From CATOSP01 sp965237775 (lineage in GTDB: Bacteria; Chloroflexota; Dehalococcoidia; Lucifugimonadales; UBA3495), in contig OZ250155.1 of the NCBI GenBank assembly GCA_965237775.1, positions 2,108,001-2,172,000 of the forward strand: a DNA stretch of 64,000 bases. The letters run 5' to 3'. The notes under the pieces were generated by a model. It was not told the DNA's origin. It saw only the letters and a list, made by a program, of their open reading frames with translations, and did no database searches. Numbering within the stretch: position 1 is the stretch's first letter; each line of letters begins with the position of its first letter. A program made the translations under genes and the position numbers. Positions 8,892-16,573 of this stretch are shown piece after piece.

Positions 8892-10027
8892 GTTGCTCTT
8901 CCTGTGTCGGTATTGTGGCTTCATCCACCATTATAACTGATGACTTGACACAGCTATTGGCTGTTGGCCAGGCCACGGTGGACTCGACGGATTCCAATCT
9001 TGTCCGGGACCCGTTTTTGATGCCTGCCCTGAATCTCCGAGAGCACACCTTAACCAGACCTGCTTGCATGAGCGGTGTGGGGACATGTCCCTCGTGTCTT
9101 TCAAGCAAATTTCAACCTGAACTCCCTTCGGGGGCCAACGGCCTTTTCCAACAGAAGTGAGTCACGTGATCCGTTGTCTCCCTAATGCGTATATCGGTCT
9201 GCCAAGCGATGTTATTCCACTTCCGCGTCGGTTACTCCAAGTCTAGGAACGCGCTTATGTGCAGCCAATTTACAACGTAGCCCTTTAAGGCAGCCTTCAA
9301 TTCCTCCACTCGCTTGCGACCCATCGTGTGGTGAACCATAACGGCCTCCATTACGAGTAACGAGTTCACCGGCTTGGTATCGTGGGGAAATTCCTCCAAG
9401 TCGCCGAACGGTCGGATTCGTGGGCGTCCTGGAAATGCCTCCCCCTCGCCGTGCCAGTTCCTACCTCCTCAACGGTATTGTGGAGTCCAAGGCCTACGGC
9501 GAGGCAAAACGAATAGAGGGTCTGATCGTCGAACCAATAAGGGACCTCCCATCGAGGCCAGCGTTCGCAACCCAGTGTGCTTGGTGTACGATCACATGAG
9601 AGTCGCGGCCCGGGAGCAACGGGAGAAGGCGGAAACCGTTGGATTGGAACTGGCCGTGGTGCGCTGGCGGCTGATCCTAGTGTGGCAGGTGGTAAGGACC
9701 ACCAACCTGGAAATCAACGCCATCTTTCCCCGCATCTGGATGCACAAGGAGGTCAGAAGCGGCTAAAATCGGTGAAAGCGGCCACGCCAGTACTACCGGC
9801 GGAGCGGTGGGAAGTCTCGGACGAAGCGACGCCGTCACAGCCTACGTCAATAATGCGATCCGTTTCCTATTGGGGAGCGAGCTTACCGGGTGAGGGTCTT
9901 TTGGAGTTCCTTTCGTTAACGAAATGGTGGCGAGTTGGACCGCACAGTCTTCCGCATCCCCTAAAAGGACTCCAAATAGGGCTCAACTTGCTCTTCTATC
10001 GTCTACAGTCCCTTAAAGCCGGAAAAG
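8892..10027. other. Gene-poor stretch with possible coding remnants
   Basis: No confident gene. On the minus strand, 9232-9465 reads as coding-like sequence without a good start (RPFGDLEEFPHDTKPVNSLL... ending HISAFLDLE). On the plus strand two short frames, 9435-9599 (54 residues, MPPPRRASSYLLNGIVESKA...) and 9596-9766 (56 residues, MRVAAREQREKAETVGLELA...), overlap by ATGA, a translational-coupling pattern. None is recognised. They may be small genes or debris of a larger lost gene. The rest (8925-9230, 9767-10027) shows nothing definite. Confidence 0.35.
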
Positions 10028-10056
10028 TGGGCCTGGATGGACTCGAACCATCGACC
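10028..10056 (-). other. tRNA 3'-end fragment (acceptor and T-arm only)
   Basis: On the minus strand a T-arm GATGG-TTCGAGT-CCATC is followed by CAGGCCC and a discriminator A: the 3' end of a tRNA whose 5' acceptor would be GGGCCTG, as in many tRNA-Ile/Ala genes. No GGGCCTG or anticodon arm lies within 200 bases upstream, so it is not a complete tRNA. Such fragments are the usual scar of an element that integrated at a tRNA 3' end (an attachment-site copy). Confidence 0.55.
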
Positions 10057-10341
10057 TTGGTCTTGTCTGGAAGTACCAACCCTTTCCATATCGTTCGTGA
10101 TTCCGTGCGACTCCCAGGAGGAGATTGACCGCTGCACAGGACAACCTCTCCGCAGGCGGAGCGGTGAGTACGCGCGGATGGGTGACCGCAACATGCTGAA
10201 GTGCTGCCCCTTGGACCAACACTAACGGGTTGCCCAAGTCTCGCCTACGATGCGGGCCGGGACCTTTGACCCGGCTATACAGAAGACCCGGCCGACACCG
10301 TTGGAGATTCCCGGCGCGAAATAAAGGAACCCGACTCCAGT

Positions 10342-10926
10342 TTAATAGCGCAGCGTCCAAGACTCGGAGAAGGCTAGGGCGCAAGTGCTGTGGGCCCGAG
10401 CGTCGCGTTGACGGGGAAAGGGCCTGCCCTTGGCGAAGTCTCCGTTAATGGTCAGCCGAGCCCCATTTGCCGGTATCAACACCGTAGCTACGCCGTGGGG
10501 CCGCTCGGGATTGTTGCCGGGGAAGGTGTGGCTCAAAAATGGCTCCCCCAAGTCGTACCAAGTCAGCGCAATTTCTTCCCCGCGGGCGCTTACGTTCTCA
10601 GTCCAGTAAGACCTCAGGTCTCCTTTGCTGCCGAAGGACGCTTCCCGGGCCGGGATTTCCAGGTTGCCGAAGGTCGGGTTGATCCTGCCTTGAATCTCAC
10701 CTTGCAGCCACCGGGTCATTTGGATGTTGTCGGTGTAAATTCTGGGCTCGTTGCCAGTCAGTTCGCTTTGCAGGAAGAGCACGTGACCCGGGCCGCCGGG
10801 CGAGAACAGTATGCGCCAGAAGCTGGCGTCAGTAGTGGCAGGACCGTCGTCAGTCTCGCTCAGCCGGATGTAGGGGTTCTCGCCGGTCAAGAGTAACCGG
10901 TTGGGATCGATGGGGCTGGTGGTCAC
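10342..10926 (-). CDS. Conserved-looking hypothetical protein, 194 residues
   Basis: I do not recognise the family. The protein begins MTTSPIDPNRLLLTGENPYI, is beta-rich in character, has no signal peptide or membrane segment, and contains many aromatic residues (FWRILF, MTRWLQGEI, LRSYWTENV, LTWYDLGEPF). The N-terminal half alternates hydrophobic strands and turns. Composition and codon use match the neighbouring genes. It is probably a soluble beta-sandwich or barrel protein. It stands alone upstream of a decayed fragment. Confidence 0.6.
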   Translation of the reverse strand: MTTSPIDPNRLLLTGENPYIRLSETDDGPATTDASFWRILFSPGGPGHVLFLQSELTGNEPRIYTDNIQMTRWLQGEIQGRINPTFGNLEIPAREASFGSKGDLRSYWTENVSARGEEIALTWYDLGEPFLSHTFPGNNPERPHGVATVLIPANGARLTINGDFAKGRPFPRQRDARAHSTCALAFSESWTLRY

Positions 10927-11039
10927 TTTCTAGACTCCTTCGGATGATTGTAGCCGTGGGACAGGGGGAATCATGCACGCGGGGCGGGCCTATCGCAAGC
11001 AAATCAGGACCACAAATAGCGTATTTGCCGAACCGGTTG

Positions 11040-11243
11040 CTATGGGACTCGGCGCCCGTCCGCCAGCCGGGGCAGCGCCATGGGCATTGCAACGCCGCTG
11101 TTGTGGCGCTCCGCGAGGCCCTCGTGGCAGTATTCGGTAGGCACCGACAGGTAGAAAGAGTCCACCATTTCGCCGGTGATAAACTCCGCTGCGAAGACGC
11201 CGCTGTCAGTGTCGTCGGAGAGACCAATTCCCAGCCGGTCCTC
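11040..11243 (-). pseudogene. Unidentified gene fragment (C-terminal remnant)
   Basis: An open frame of 67 codons begins directly after a stop (TGA at 11244-11246) and has no start codon near its 5' end, yet its sequence looks protein-like: LSDDTDSGVFAAEFITGEMV, then SFYLSVPTEYCHEGLAERHN. It ends at a TAG at 11040. It is most likely the tail of a gene whose beginning was lost. The family is not recognised. Confidence 0.35.
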
Positions 11244-11259
11244 TCAAGTTACCTCTCGA

Positions 11260-11964
11260 TCACGTCAAGAGCTTGGCGGCTAGCTCGACGAAGTCGTCCA
11301 CGATGATGTCGGGCTGGTACACCGAATCTTCCGTGGGAAGTTGGTACCGGTTGACGTAGGCCGCTTTGAAGCCGCAGGCTTGGGCGCCCAGGATATCGAA
11401 AGAGTGCGCAGCGACCATCATGATCTCTCCGGGCTCGCATCCTAGGTGTTGTATAGCTTTGCGGTATATCCCCGGGGCAGGCTTAAATGCGCCAACTTGG
11501 TCCACGGATATTATGGCGTCGAACCTTATCGGGACATTGTTGCCAAGCAACTCCTCCAAGTACCACTGTTCCCCGTTGGAAAGAGCAACTAGCTTGTAAC
11601 GCCCCGCCAACGACCTCAACCCTTCAATGGCGTCGCCGTAAGGTTGCAGGTCCTGGTATACCTGCATAAACTCTTGCACCTCGACGGTGGTGAAACCGAC
11701 GCTGTGCTTTTTCAGGCAGTAAACGAAGGCCCGGCGGCAGGTCTCAAGGTAGCCGCTATGTCCCAGCATCAACAGATTGTCTTGGTATTGCTCAATGCGC
11801 TGCCGTTCCCGCCAATCGGCGTAAAAGGCTTGGCCCGTCATCCGGGAGCCATGGGCTGCCAAGAAGTCTCCGGCGGGACCGGCCAGACTGCCGGCAAGGT
11901 CCATGACGGTACCGAAGATGTCGAACGTGAGGTAGCTCACGCGAGCGATGGGCCCGTCGGCCAT
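11260..11964 (-). CDS. HAD-superfamily hydrolase, type II haloacid dehalogenase-like
   Basis: A 234-residue protein with all four HAD motifs: I, FDIFGTVMD (nucleophile Asp near residue 15); II, LSNG; III, a Lys in FKPAPGIY; IV, AAHSFDILGA. The FDxFGTxxD signature and the AAH(S/N)xDxxGA motif are those of (S)-2-haloacid dehalogenases (type II), which hydrolyse 2-haloacids to 2-hydroxyacids. Family members also include phosphatases, so the substrate is uncertain. It lies just downstream of a GMC oxidoreductase pseudogene on the same strand. Confidence 0.82.
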   Translation of the reverse strand: MADGPIARVSYLTFDIFGTVMDLAGSLAGPAGDFLAAHGSRMTGQAFYADWRERQRIEQYQDNLLMLGHSGYLETCRRAFVYCLKKHSVGFTTVEVQEFMQVYQDLQPYGDAIEGLRSLAGRYKLVALSNGEQWYLEELLGNNVPIRFDAIISVDQVGAFKPAPGIYRKAIQHLGCEPGEIMMVAAHSFDILGAQACGFKAAYVNRYQLPTEDSVYQPDIIVDDFVELAAKLLT

Positions 11965-11976
11965 GCGGTAACTCTC

Positions 11977-12345
11977 CTAAGTGGACCAGTCTGCGACCTG
12001 TTCGCCGATCATGATAGCCGTGGTCAAGTTTTCCACACCCCACGCGTCCAGCGCTTCGTCTCCCCGCGAGTCGGCAAGGGAGATATTGATCGTCTCCCCG
12101 ATTATAGGTTGATATGCCCGGTGATCCAACCGGCGCGCACACAATCTAATGCCCTCCTACGACTGTTCCCGGTCCCAAGGGTCTTCCAGATAACGGTAGT
12201 CCAGCGCCGCGTATACGTGGGGGTCGGCTGACGCCGGAGTCGTCCGGGTGGCACACGTCCGGGTATTGAGGGAACCCAGCGGCCACGCAAGCAGGATAGG
12301 ACGCTTGGTGGTGCGGCTGTAATTCGGTATCTGCCCACATCAATG
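11977..12345 (-). pseudogene. GMC oxidoreductase (choline-dehydrogenase type) remnant, middle and C-terminus
   Basis: Three GMC-family stretches remain in order but out of frame or shortened. VAAGFPQYPDVCHPDDSGV (about 12280-12335) is a central segment. SADPHVYAALDYRYLEDPWD...EGIRLCARRLDHRAYQPIIG is the C-terminal substrate domain. TTAIMIGEQVADW is the terminal helix that normally follows the HISGTCKMG region, which is missing here. An in-frame TAG (12157-12159) interrupts the C-terminal part. Its likely N-terminus is the separate fragment at 14515-14562. Confidence 0.7.
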
Positions 12346-12597
12346 TTGTGTCAGCGAACGGTGCAGTATGTGAAATCAGTAAGGCAAGCTGAATTGGCTA
12401 CTTTAGGTTGCTGAAGGATTCGTCATTGTTCAGGTGCAATTCCTCGGATATCTCAATCACGTCACCATTAGGTCTGAGTGTAAAGTATAAAGCCAGCCTA
12501 GGAGGTACACTCCACCTGTCGCGCAACGCGAGAACAGCATAGCAGGGTTGTTGGACCCATCTCGTCAAGAAACAGACTGGCGGAATGGAAGAGGGTA

Positions 12598-13194
12598 TTA
12601 TTTAGGTTCAGGATCTCCGTCTTCGGTTGGTGCGGGTGTAGCTTTTGGTTCCGCGACCGGCGCGGGCCGGTTCACCGTCACTTCACGAGGAGGCACCCCT
12701 TTCGTATCCTCCTGAATTCTTAATGGCAGAAACTGTGATACGTCCAGCCGTGCGTGGGTTCGGTTCGTGGTCCCCATGAAATACTCCGCAGTTTCCGCAT
12801 CGAAGATAACTACGGCCTGTTCCCAGTCAGTTACGTGGTTAGTCCCGGTTTCTGTATTGGTGAATTCGCCTTCAAACAAATAAAGCTAAACCGTACGGTC
12901 CAGTTTCCAAGCCTGGCTCTCGCCGAACTCCACCTTTGGCCCAACGGCAGCATCGAGGGCTTCACCGTATTTCATCACCTTCCCGTAAACGGCGGTTGGT
13001 TCTTTGGCTATTTTGGGCCCTCTACCGGTCTGAGCAATTTGCAAGGCCCGGTCGATATTGGGCCCCTCTTCAAGCGTGGAGGTCTCCTCGCTGTGGCCAG
13101 CCAGCCCTAGAGAGCCTACCAGCAATACCGCGGCAACGCCCACAACTGTCGCTGCAAGCAATCCCCCGAGACTTAATTTCGATCTCGCTATCAT
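12598..13194 (-). pseudogene. Secreted/anchored protein with one in-frame TAG
   Basis: The first 102 codons encode a signal peptide or anchor (GGLLAATVVGVAAVLLVGSL) and a charged domain. A TAG at 12886-12888 stops translation after KLDRTV. The same frame then continues LYLFEGEFTNTETGTNHVTD to a Pro/Ala/Thr-rich tail at 12598. The whole would be 198 codons; TGG to TAG (Trp) is a plausible origin. The downstream half would be an extracytoplasmic domain. I do not recognise the family. It is co-oriented with the secreted gene at 13305, 110 bp upstream. Confidence 0.65.
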
Positions 13195-13304
13195 GTTGAT
13201 ACTCCACTTTGGTTATCTGGTGGTTTACTTGTCGTAGAACCGCCAATTCCCACACCCTGGCAAGTCGTCGATTGAATAATTGGCTGGCGAATCATTCGTT
13301 TCAT

Positions 13305-13904
13305 TCATGTTACATAGCTGGTAGAAGCGACTGTCGCTTGTGCTACGATAGGAAGTTCCGTATCGTCTGAATCACCAATGTTCTGTAACGTGTTCGGGAC
13401 TTCAGACCCGACCCATACGTAAGGCATTGTTGAAGCATTGATATCCACTCTCACATCTACCTGGCCTAGTTGATTAAAGTATATGTCCCAGAAGTTGCCT
13501 GTGTAGTGCTTGACCTGGTAATTGTAGGATGTGCCAGTGGTCAAGTTGGTCTCAATCCTATCTTCATATCTGGTCGAACCATCGTAGCCCACATAATAGG
13601 CGGAAGGATCATTGCTCTCCGCGCTAGTTTTAATCCAGCCAACCTCGACGTACTTGGCACCGGTAGTAGCAGCTATGCGATTATAGGCCCACGCTCCGCT
13701 GGGAGGGCCAGGAGTGAGAACCGGGTCCGATGTTTCGATGTATGAATAGGCGCCAGAGTTCGTCTGTGCCTTGTCTGATTTGATATTAAGTAGTGCCTTG
13801 GACTGCGCTTGAACGAACACCACATGGCTGATTATCAGCATGATCCCGACGAGAAATACCATCGTGATCATGGATTTACTACGAAATCGAGAACTACTCA
13901 ACAC
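13305..13904 (-). CDS. Secreted hypothetical protein
   Basis: A 199-residue protein with a clear N-terminal signal peptide (MITMVFLVGIMLIISHVVFV, cleaved perhaps after VQAQ). The mature part is beta-rich and Tyr/Asn/Ser/Thr-rich (YVGYDGSTRYEDRIETNLT, NYQVKHYTGNFWDIYFNQL), suggesting a compact all-beta extracellular domain. Its AT-richer base use and polar composition differ from the metabolic genes nearby, hinting at transfer. The family is not recognised. It precedes the interrupted secreted gene at 13194 on the same strand. Confidence 0.65.
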   Translation of the reverse strand: MLSSSRFRSKSMITMVFLVGIMLIISHVVFVQAQSKALLNIKSDKAQTNSGAYSYIETSDPVLTPGPPSGAWAYNRIAATTGAKYVEVGWIKTSAESNDPSAYYVGYDGSTRYEDRIETNLTTGTSYNYQVKHYTGNFWDIYFNQLGQVDVRVDINASTMPYVWVGSEVPNTLQNIGDSDDTELPIVAQATVASTSYVT

Positions 13905-13959
13905 ATTACCTTAATCTGGAAAAGAGTGATACTCACAGAGGTTGTACATTAGGTTCCGC

Positions 13960-14517
13960 TTAAAGCCAAATTTTGGCTCGTTCAACCAGGGCCTTTTCAA
14001 AGTCAGGGGATACCCTGGAGGATAGCCAGAGGTTTAACGCCAACCCGCTGCGCACGCCCGGTAAGAGGCTCGGAGGGCTTCCACAAGAGGCAGCAGCCCG
14101 CAGCAAGTTGAGTGCTGTGGCTCGCAACAAGCTCGGTACTGTGCCGCTCTGATGGCTCTGGAACACCTGGCGGTCCTCACCAAAGCCGTCGTCTTTGACA
14201 TGAAACAGCCTGTTCTCTATCCTCCAATGGCCGCGCATCAAGCGCAGCAGCCCTTCGGGCCCGGCCTCCTCAGCGCACAGGCTGGTTATCCTATAATGAG
14301 TGCTCTGAGACACTTCCCCGGTCTTCAACCTCACCACTTTCTTCTTCACTTCCACCACCTGCTTGAGGCCCGGGAAATCGCTATACCCTTCCAGTTCTCC
14401 GGAGGTCCTTACTTCCCGTCTCTCCAACCGGCCATGCCCTTTCTCAGTCAGCACCAGTTCTGGCTCGCCGTCCTGGGCAAAGAGGGTCTCTACATCTTGG
14501 TAGAGGGTGGGCGGGCC
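13960..14517 (-). pseudogene. ISAs1-like transposase remnant (catalytic middle and C-terminus)
   Basis: The frame reads PPTLYQDVETLFAQDGE, KGHGRLERREVR, LRLMRGHWRIENRLFHVKD and then a Leu-rich tail (SLLRATALNLLRAA). KGHGRxE(R)R and RGHWxIEN are signature blocks of the ISAs1 (H-repeat associated) family. The N-terminal ~200 residues with the first catalytic Asp residues are missing. Instead the frame is joined directly to the start of a GMC oxidoreductase gene, producing one continuous chimeric frame. No intact inverted repeats were found. Confidence 0.7.
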
Positions 14518-14562
14518 GCAGCCTGAGGACCCCGCGCCAATCACGATCACATCGTATTTCAT
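14515..14562 (-). pseudogene. N-terminal stub of a GMC oxidoreductase (FAD-binding motif)
   Basis: From an ATG at 14562 the frame encodes MKYDVIVIGAGSSGCG, the beta-alpha-beta dinucleotide-binding start typical of GMC flavoenzymes (GxGxxG). It then passes without a stop into ISAs1 transposase sequence. With the C-terminal pieces at 11977-12345 in the same orientation, this is best read as the 5' end of one gene torn apart by mobile DNA. Confidence 0.65.
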
Positions 14563-14723
14563 GCTGCCCCTTCTGACGGACCGACCCGGCCGACGCATCA
14601 AAATGGGTTGCCACTCGGTATAGCATCGGCGAACGGCCCTGAGCACAAGCCATGCACCATCTTCACGGCGCCATCTCCGGTGATACCCAAGTGACTATGG
14701 AAAGTGGTGTTACCGGGATCTCA

Positions 14724-14837
14724 AGGACGGTCAGCTCCGATGATTGTGGGGACAGATTTAACCACGGCAGACCAGAGCGTTAAGTCCCCCTCCCAATGAG
14801 ATGCGATTGCCCTGTTGGACCTCAGGCCGGTCTCTGA
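14724..14837 (-). pseudogene. Possible IS30-like transposase scrap
   Basis: The frame reads LRSNRAIASHWEGDLTLWSA, then VVKSVPTIIG. The HWEGDL block resembles the conserved G(H)WEGDL(I) catalytic segment of IS30-family transposases, about 38 codons in all. It could be chance in an antisense frame just upstream of the carboxylase operon. Confidence 0.3.
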
Positions 14838-14862
14838 CAGAGTTCTTGGAGCAGGATATAAT
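14834..14862 (+). promoter_or_regulatory. Sigma-70-type promoter of the acyl-CoA carboxylase operon
   Basis: CTGACA (14834-14839), a 17-bp spacer and a consensus TATAAT (14857-14862) precede the carboxyltransferase start by about 50 bp. This matches a housekeeping promoter closely. Confidence 0.7.
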
Positions 14863-14913
14863 GGGGGTTGACACTGGCTGGTCAGTCCAAGAGAACGCTG
14901 CCTTGGAGGTGGC

Positions 14914-16521
14914 ATGGAAGCAATTGGCTCCGACCTGAGGACCTCCGACCAGAACTTTTTGCACAACCAGGCCCGCATGAAGGCTCTGGTACAGGACCTG
15001 AAAGAGCGGTTATCCCGGGTTCGGTCCGGAGGCGGGGCACGGGCGGTGGAACTGCACCGAAGCCGTGGCAAGCTGCTGGCACGGGAAAGGATCGAAGGGC
15101 TGGTGGACACCAACACGCCCTTCCTTGAGCTGAGTCCTCTGGCGGCATGGGACGTCTACGACGGAGAAGAATCCTCCGCCGGGATCGTGACCGGCGTCGG
15201 CGTGGTTCAGGGGAAAGAGGTGATGATTCTCGCCAATGACGCCACCGTCAAGGGCGGCTCCTACTATCCGCTTACAGTCAAGAAGCACCTGCGCGCCCAA
15301 GAGATTGCTCTGGAAAACCACCTGCCCTGCATTTACCTGGTGGATTCCGGGGGGGCCTTTCTGCCGATGCAGGCGGAAGTGTTCCCCGACCGGGACCACT
15401 TCGGGCGAATCTTCTACAACCAGGCCCAGATGTCGGCCCTGGGCATTCCCCAAGTGGCGGTGGTCATGGGGTCATGCACCGCCGGAGGGGCGTATATTCC
15501 CGCCATGAGCGATGAGGTGGTGATCGTGCGGCAGCAGGGCACCATCTTTCTTGCCGGGCCGCCACTGGTCCGGGCGGCGACCGGGGAGGAGGTAGACCCG
15601 GAGACCCTGGGCGGGGCCGATGTTCATACCCGGATATCCGGAGTGGCCGACCACCAGGCCGCCGATGATCAAGATGCTTTGGCGATCACCCGAGACATCG
15701 TCGAGAACTTCGTGCGGCGGCGCGACCCTCCGTTCCAGGTCTTCAGCCCGGAACCGCCCGCCTACGATCCCGCCGAGTTGTACGGCATAGTGTCTCCGGA
15801 CAACCGCCGCCAATACGACGTCCGCGAGGTAATCGCCCGCATCGTCGACGGGAGTCGCTTCCACGAGTTCAAGGCCGAGTACGGGCAAACCCTCGTTTGC
15901 GGCTTCACCCGCATCTGGGGATATCCGGTTGGCGTGGTCGCCAATAACGGCGTCCTTTTTTCCGAGAGTGCGCTGAAGGGCAGCCACTTCATCGAGTTGT
16001 GCAGCCAGCGTGGAATCCCCCTGCTGTTCCTGCAAAACATCACGGGCTTCATGGTGGGCCGCCAGTACGAGGCCGGAGGTATTGCCAAGGACGGGGCCAA
16101 GATGGTCATGGCCGTCTCCAATGCCGCCGTCCCCAAGTTCTCCGTCATTATCGGCAGTTCCTTTGGGGCGGGAAATTATGGAATGTGCGGGCGGGCCTAT
16201 CAGCCCCGTTTTCTGTGGACGTGGCCCAACGCCCGCATTTCGGTTATGGGCGGGCAGCAGGCGGCAGAGGTCCTGCTCACCATCAGGCTGCAACAATTGG
16301 AGCGCCAGGGCCGGACCATGGAGCAGGAAGGGCGGGACGCCTTGCAACGGCCCATATTGGAAAAATATGAGAAGGAGAGCGATCCCTACTACAGTACCGC
16401 CCGGCTGTGGGACGACGGCATTATCGACCCGATGGACACGCGGACCGTCGTAGGCTTGGGAATCGCCGCTTCCATTAACGCCCCCTTCCCCGAGCGGAAG
16501 CAGGGCGTCTTTCGAATGTGA
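14914..16521 (+). CDS. mccB: Acyl-CoA carboxylase carboxyltransferase (methylcrotonyl-CoA carboxylase beta-like)
   Basis: A 535-residue carboxyltransferase in the cytoplasm that would transfer CO2 from carboxybiotin to an acyl-CoA. It has the crotonase-fold halves, with MGSCTAGGAYIPAMSDE near residues 188-204 and GTIFLAGPPLVRAATGEEV after it. This last block, plus GGADVHTRISGVADH, is typical of methylcrotonyl/geranyl-CoA carboxylases rather than propionyl-CoA ones. The ATG follows a strong GGAGG site. It heads an operon with biotin carboxylase and biotin carrier genes, so the complex is complete. Methylcrotonyl-CoA (leucine breakdown) is the likely but unproven substrate. Confidence 0.88.
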   Translation: MEAIGSDLRTSDQNFLHNQARMKALVQDLKERLSRVRSGGGARAVELHRSRGKLLARERIEGLVDTNTPFLELSPLAAWDVYDGEESSAGIVTGVGVVQGKEVMILANDATVKGGSYYPLTVKKHLRAQEIALENHLPCIYLVDSGGAFLPMQAEVFPDRDHFGRIFYNQAQMSALGIPQVAVVMGSCTAGGAYIPAMSDEVVIVRQQGTIFLAGPPLVRAATGEEVDPETLGGADVHTRISGVADHQAADDQDALAITRDIVENFVRRRDPPFQVFSPEPPAYDPAELYGIVSPDNRRQYDVREVIARIVDGSRFHEFKAEYGQTLVCGFTRIWGYPVGVVANNGVLFSESALKGSHFIELCSQRGIPLLFLQNITGFMVGRQYEAGGIAKDGAKMVMAVSNAAVPKFSVIIGSSFGAGNYGMCGRAYQPRFLWTWPNARISVMGGQQAAEVLLTIRLQQLERQGRTMEQEGRDALQRPILEKYEKESDPYYSTARLWDDGIIDPMDTRTVVGLGIAASINAPFPERKQGVFRM

Positions 16522-16573
16522 AGCCCGACCTGTTACAGCCTCAACCACTAGCACGCGCCCCGGATGTTTGCTG

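Noticed and set aside
10150..10215. Similarity of GAGTACGCGCGGATGGGTGACC to the 3' half of some 5S rRNAs
   Set aside because: Only a short string agrees. The rest of a 5S molecule, its closing helix and the neighbouring 23S gene are missing, so it is probably chance.
10028..10220. A complete tRNA containing an intron
   Set aside because: No 5' acceptor complementary to CAGGCCC and no anticodon arm could be found in the upstream 200 bases; there is also no group I intron core.
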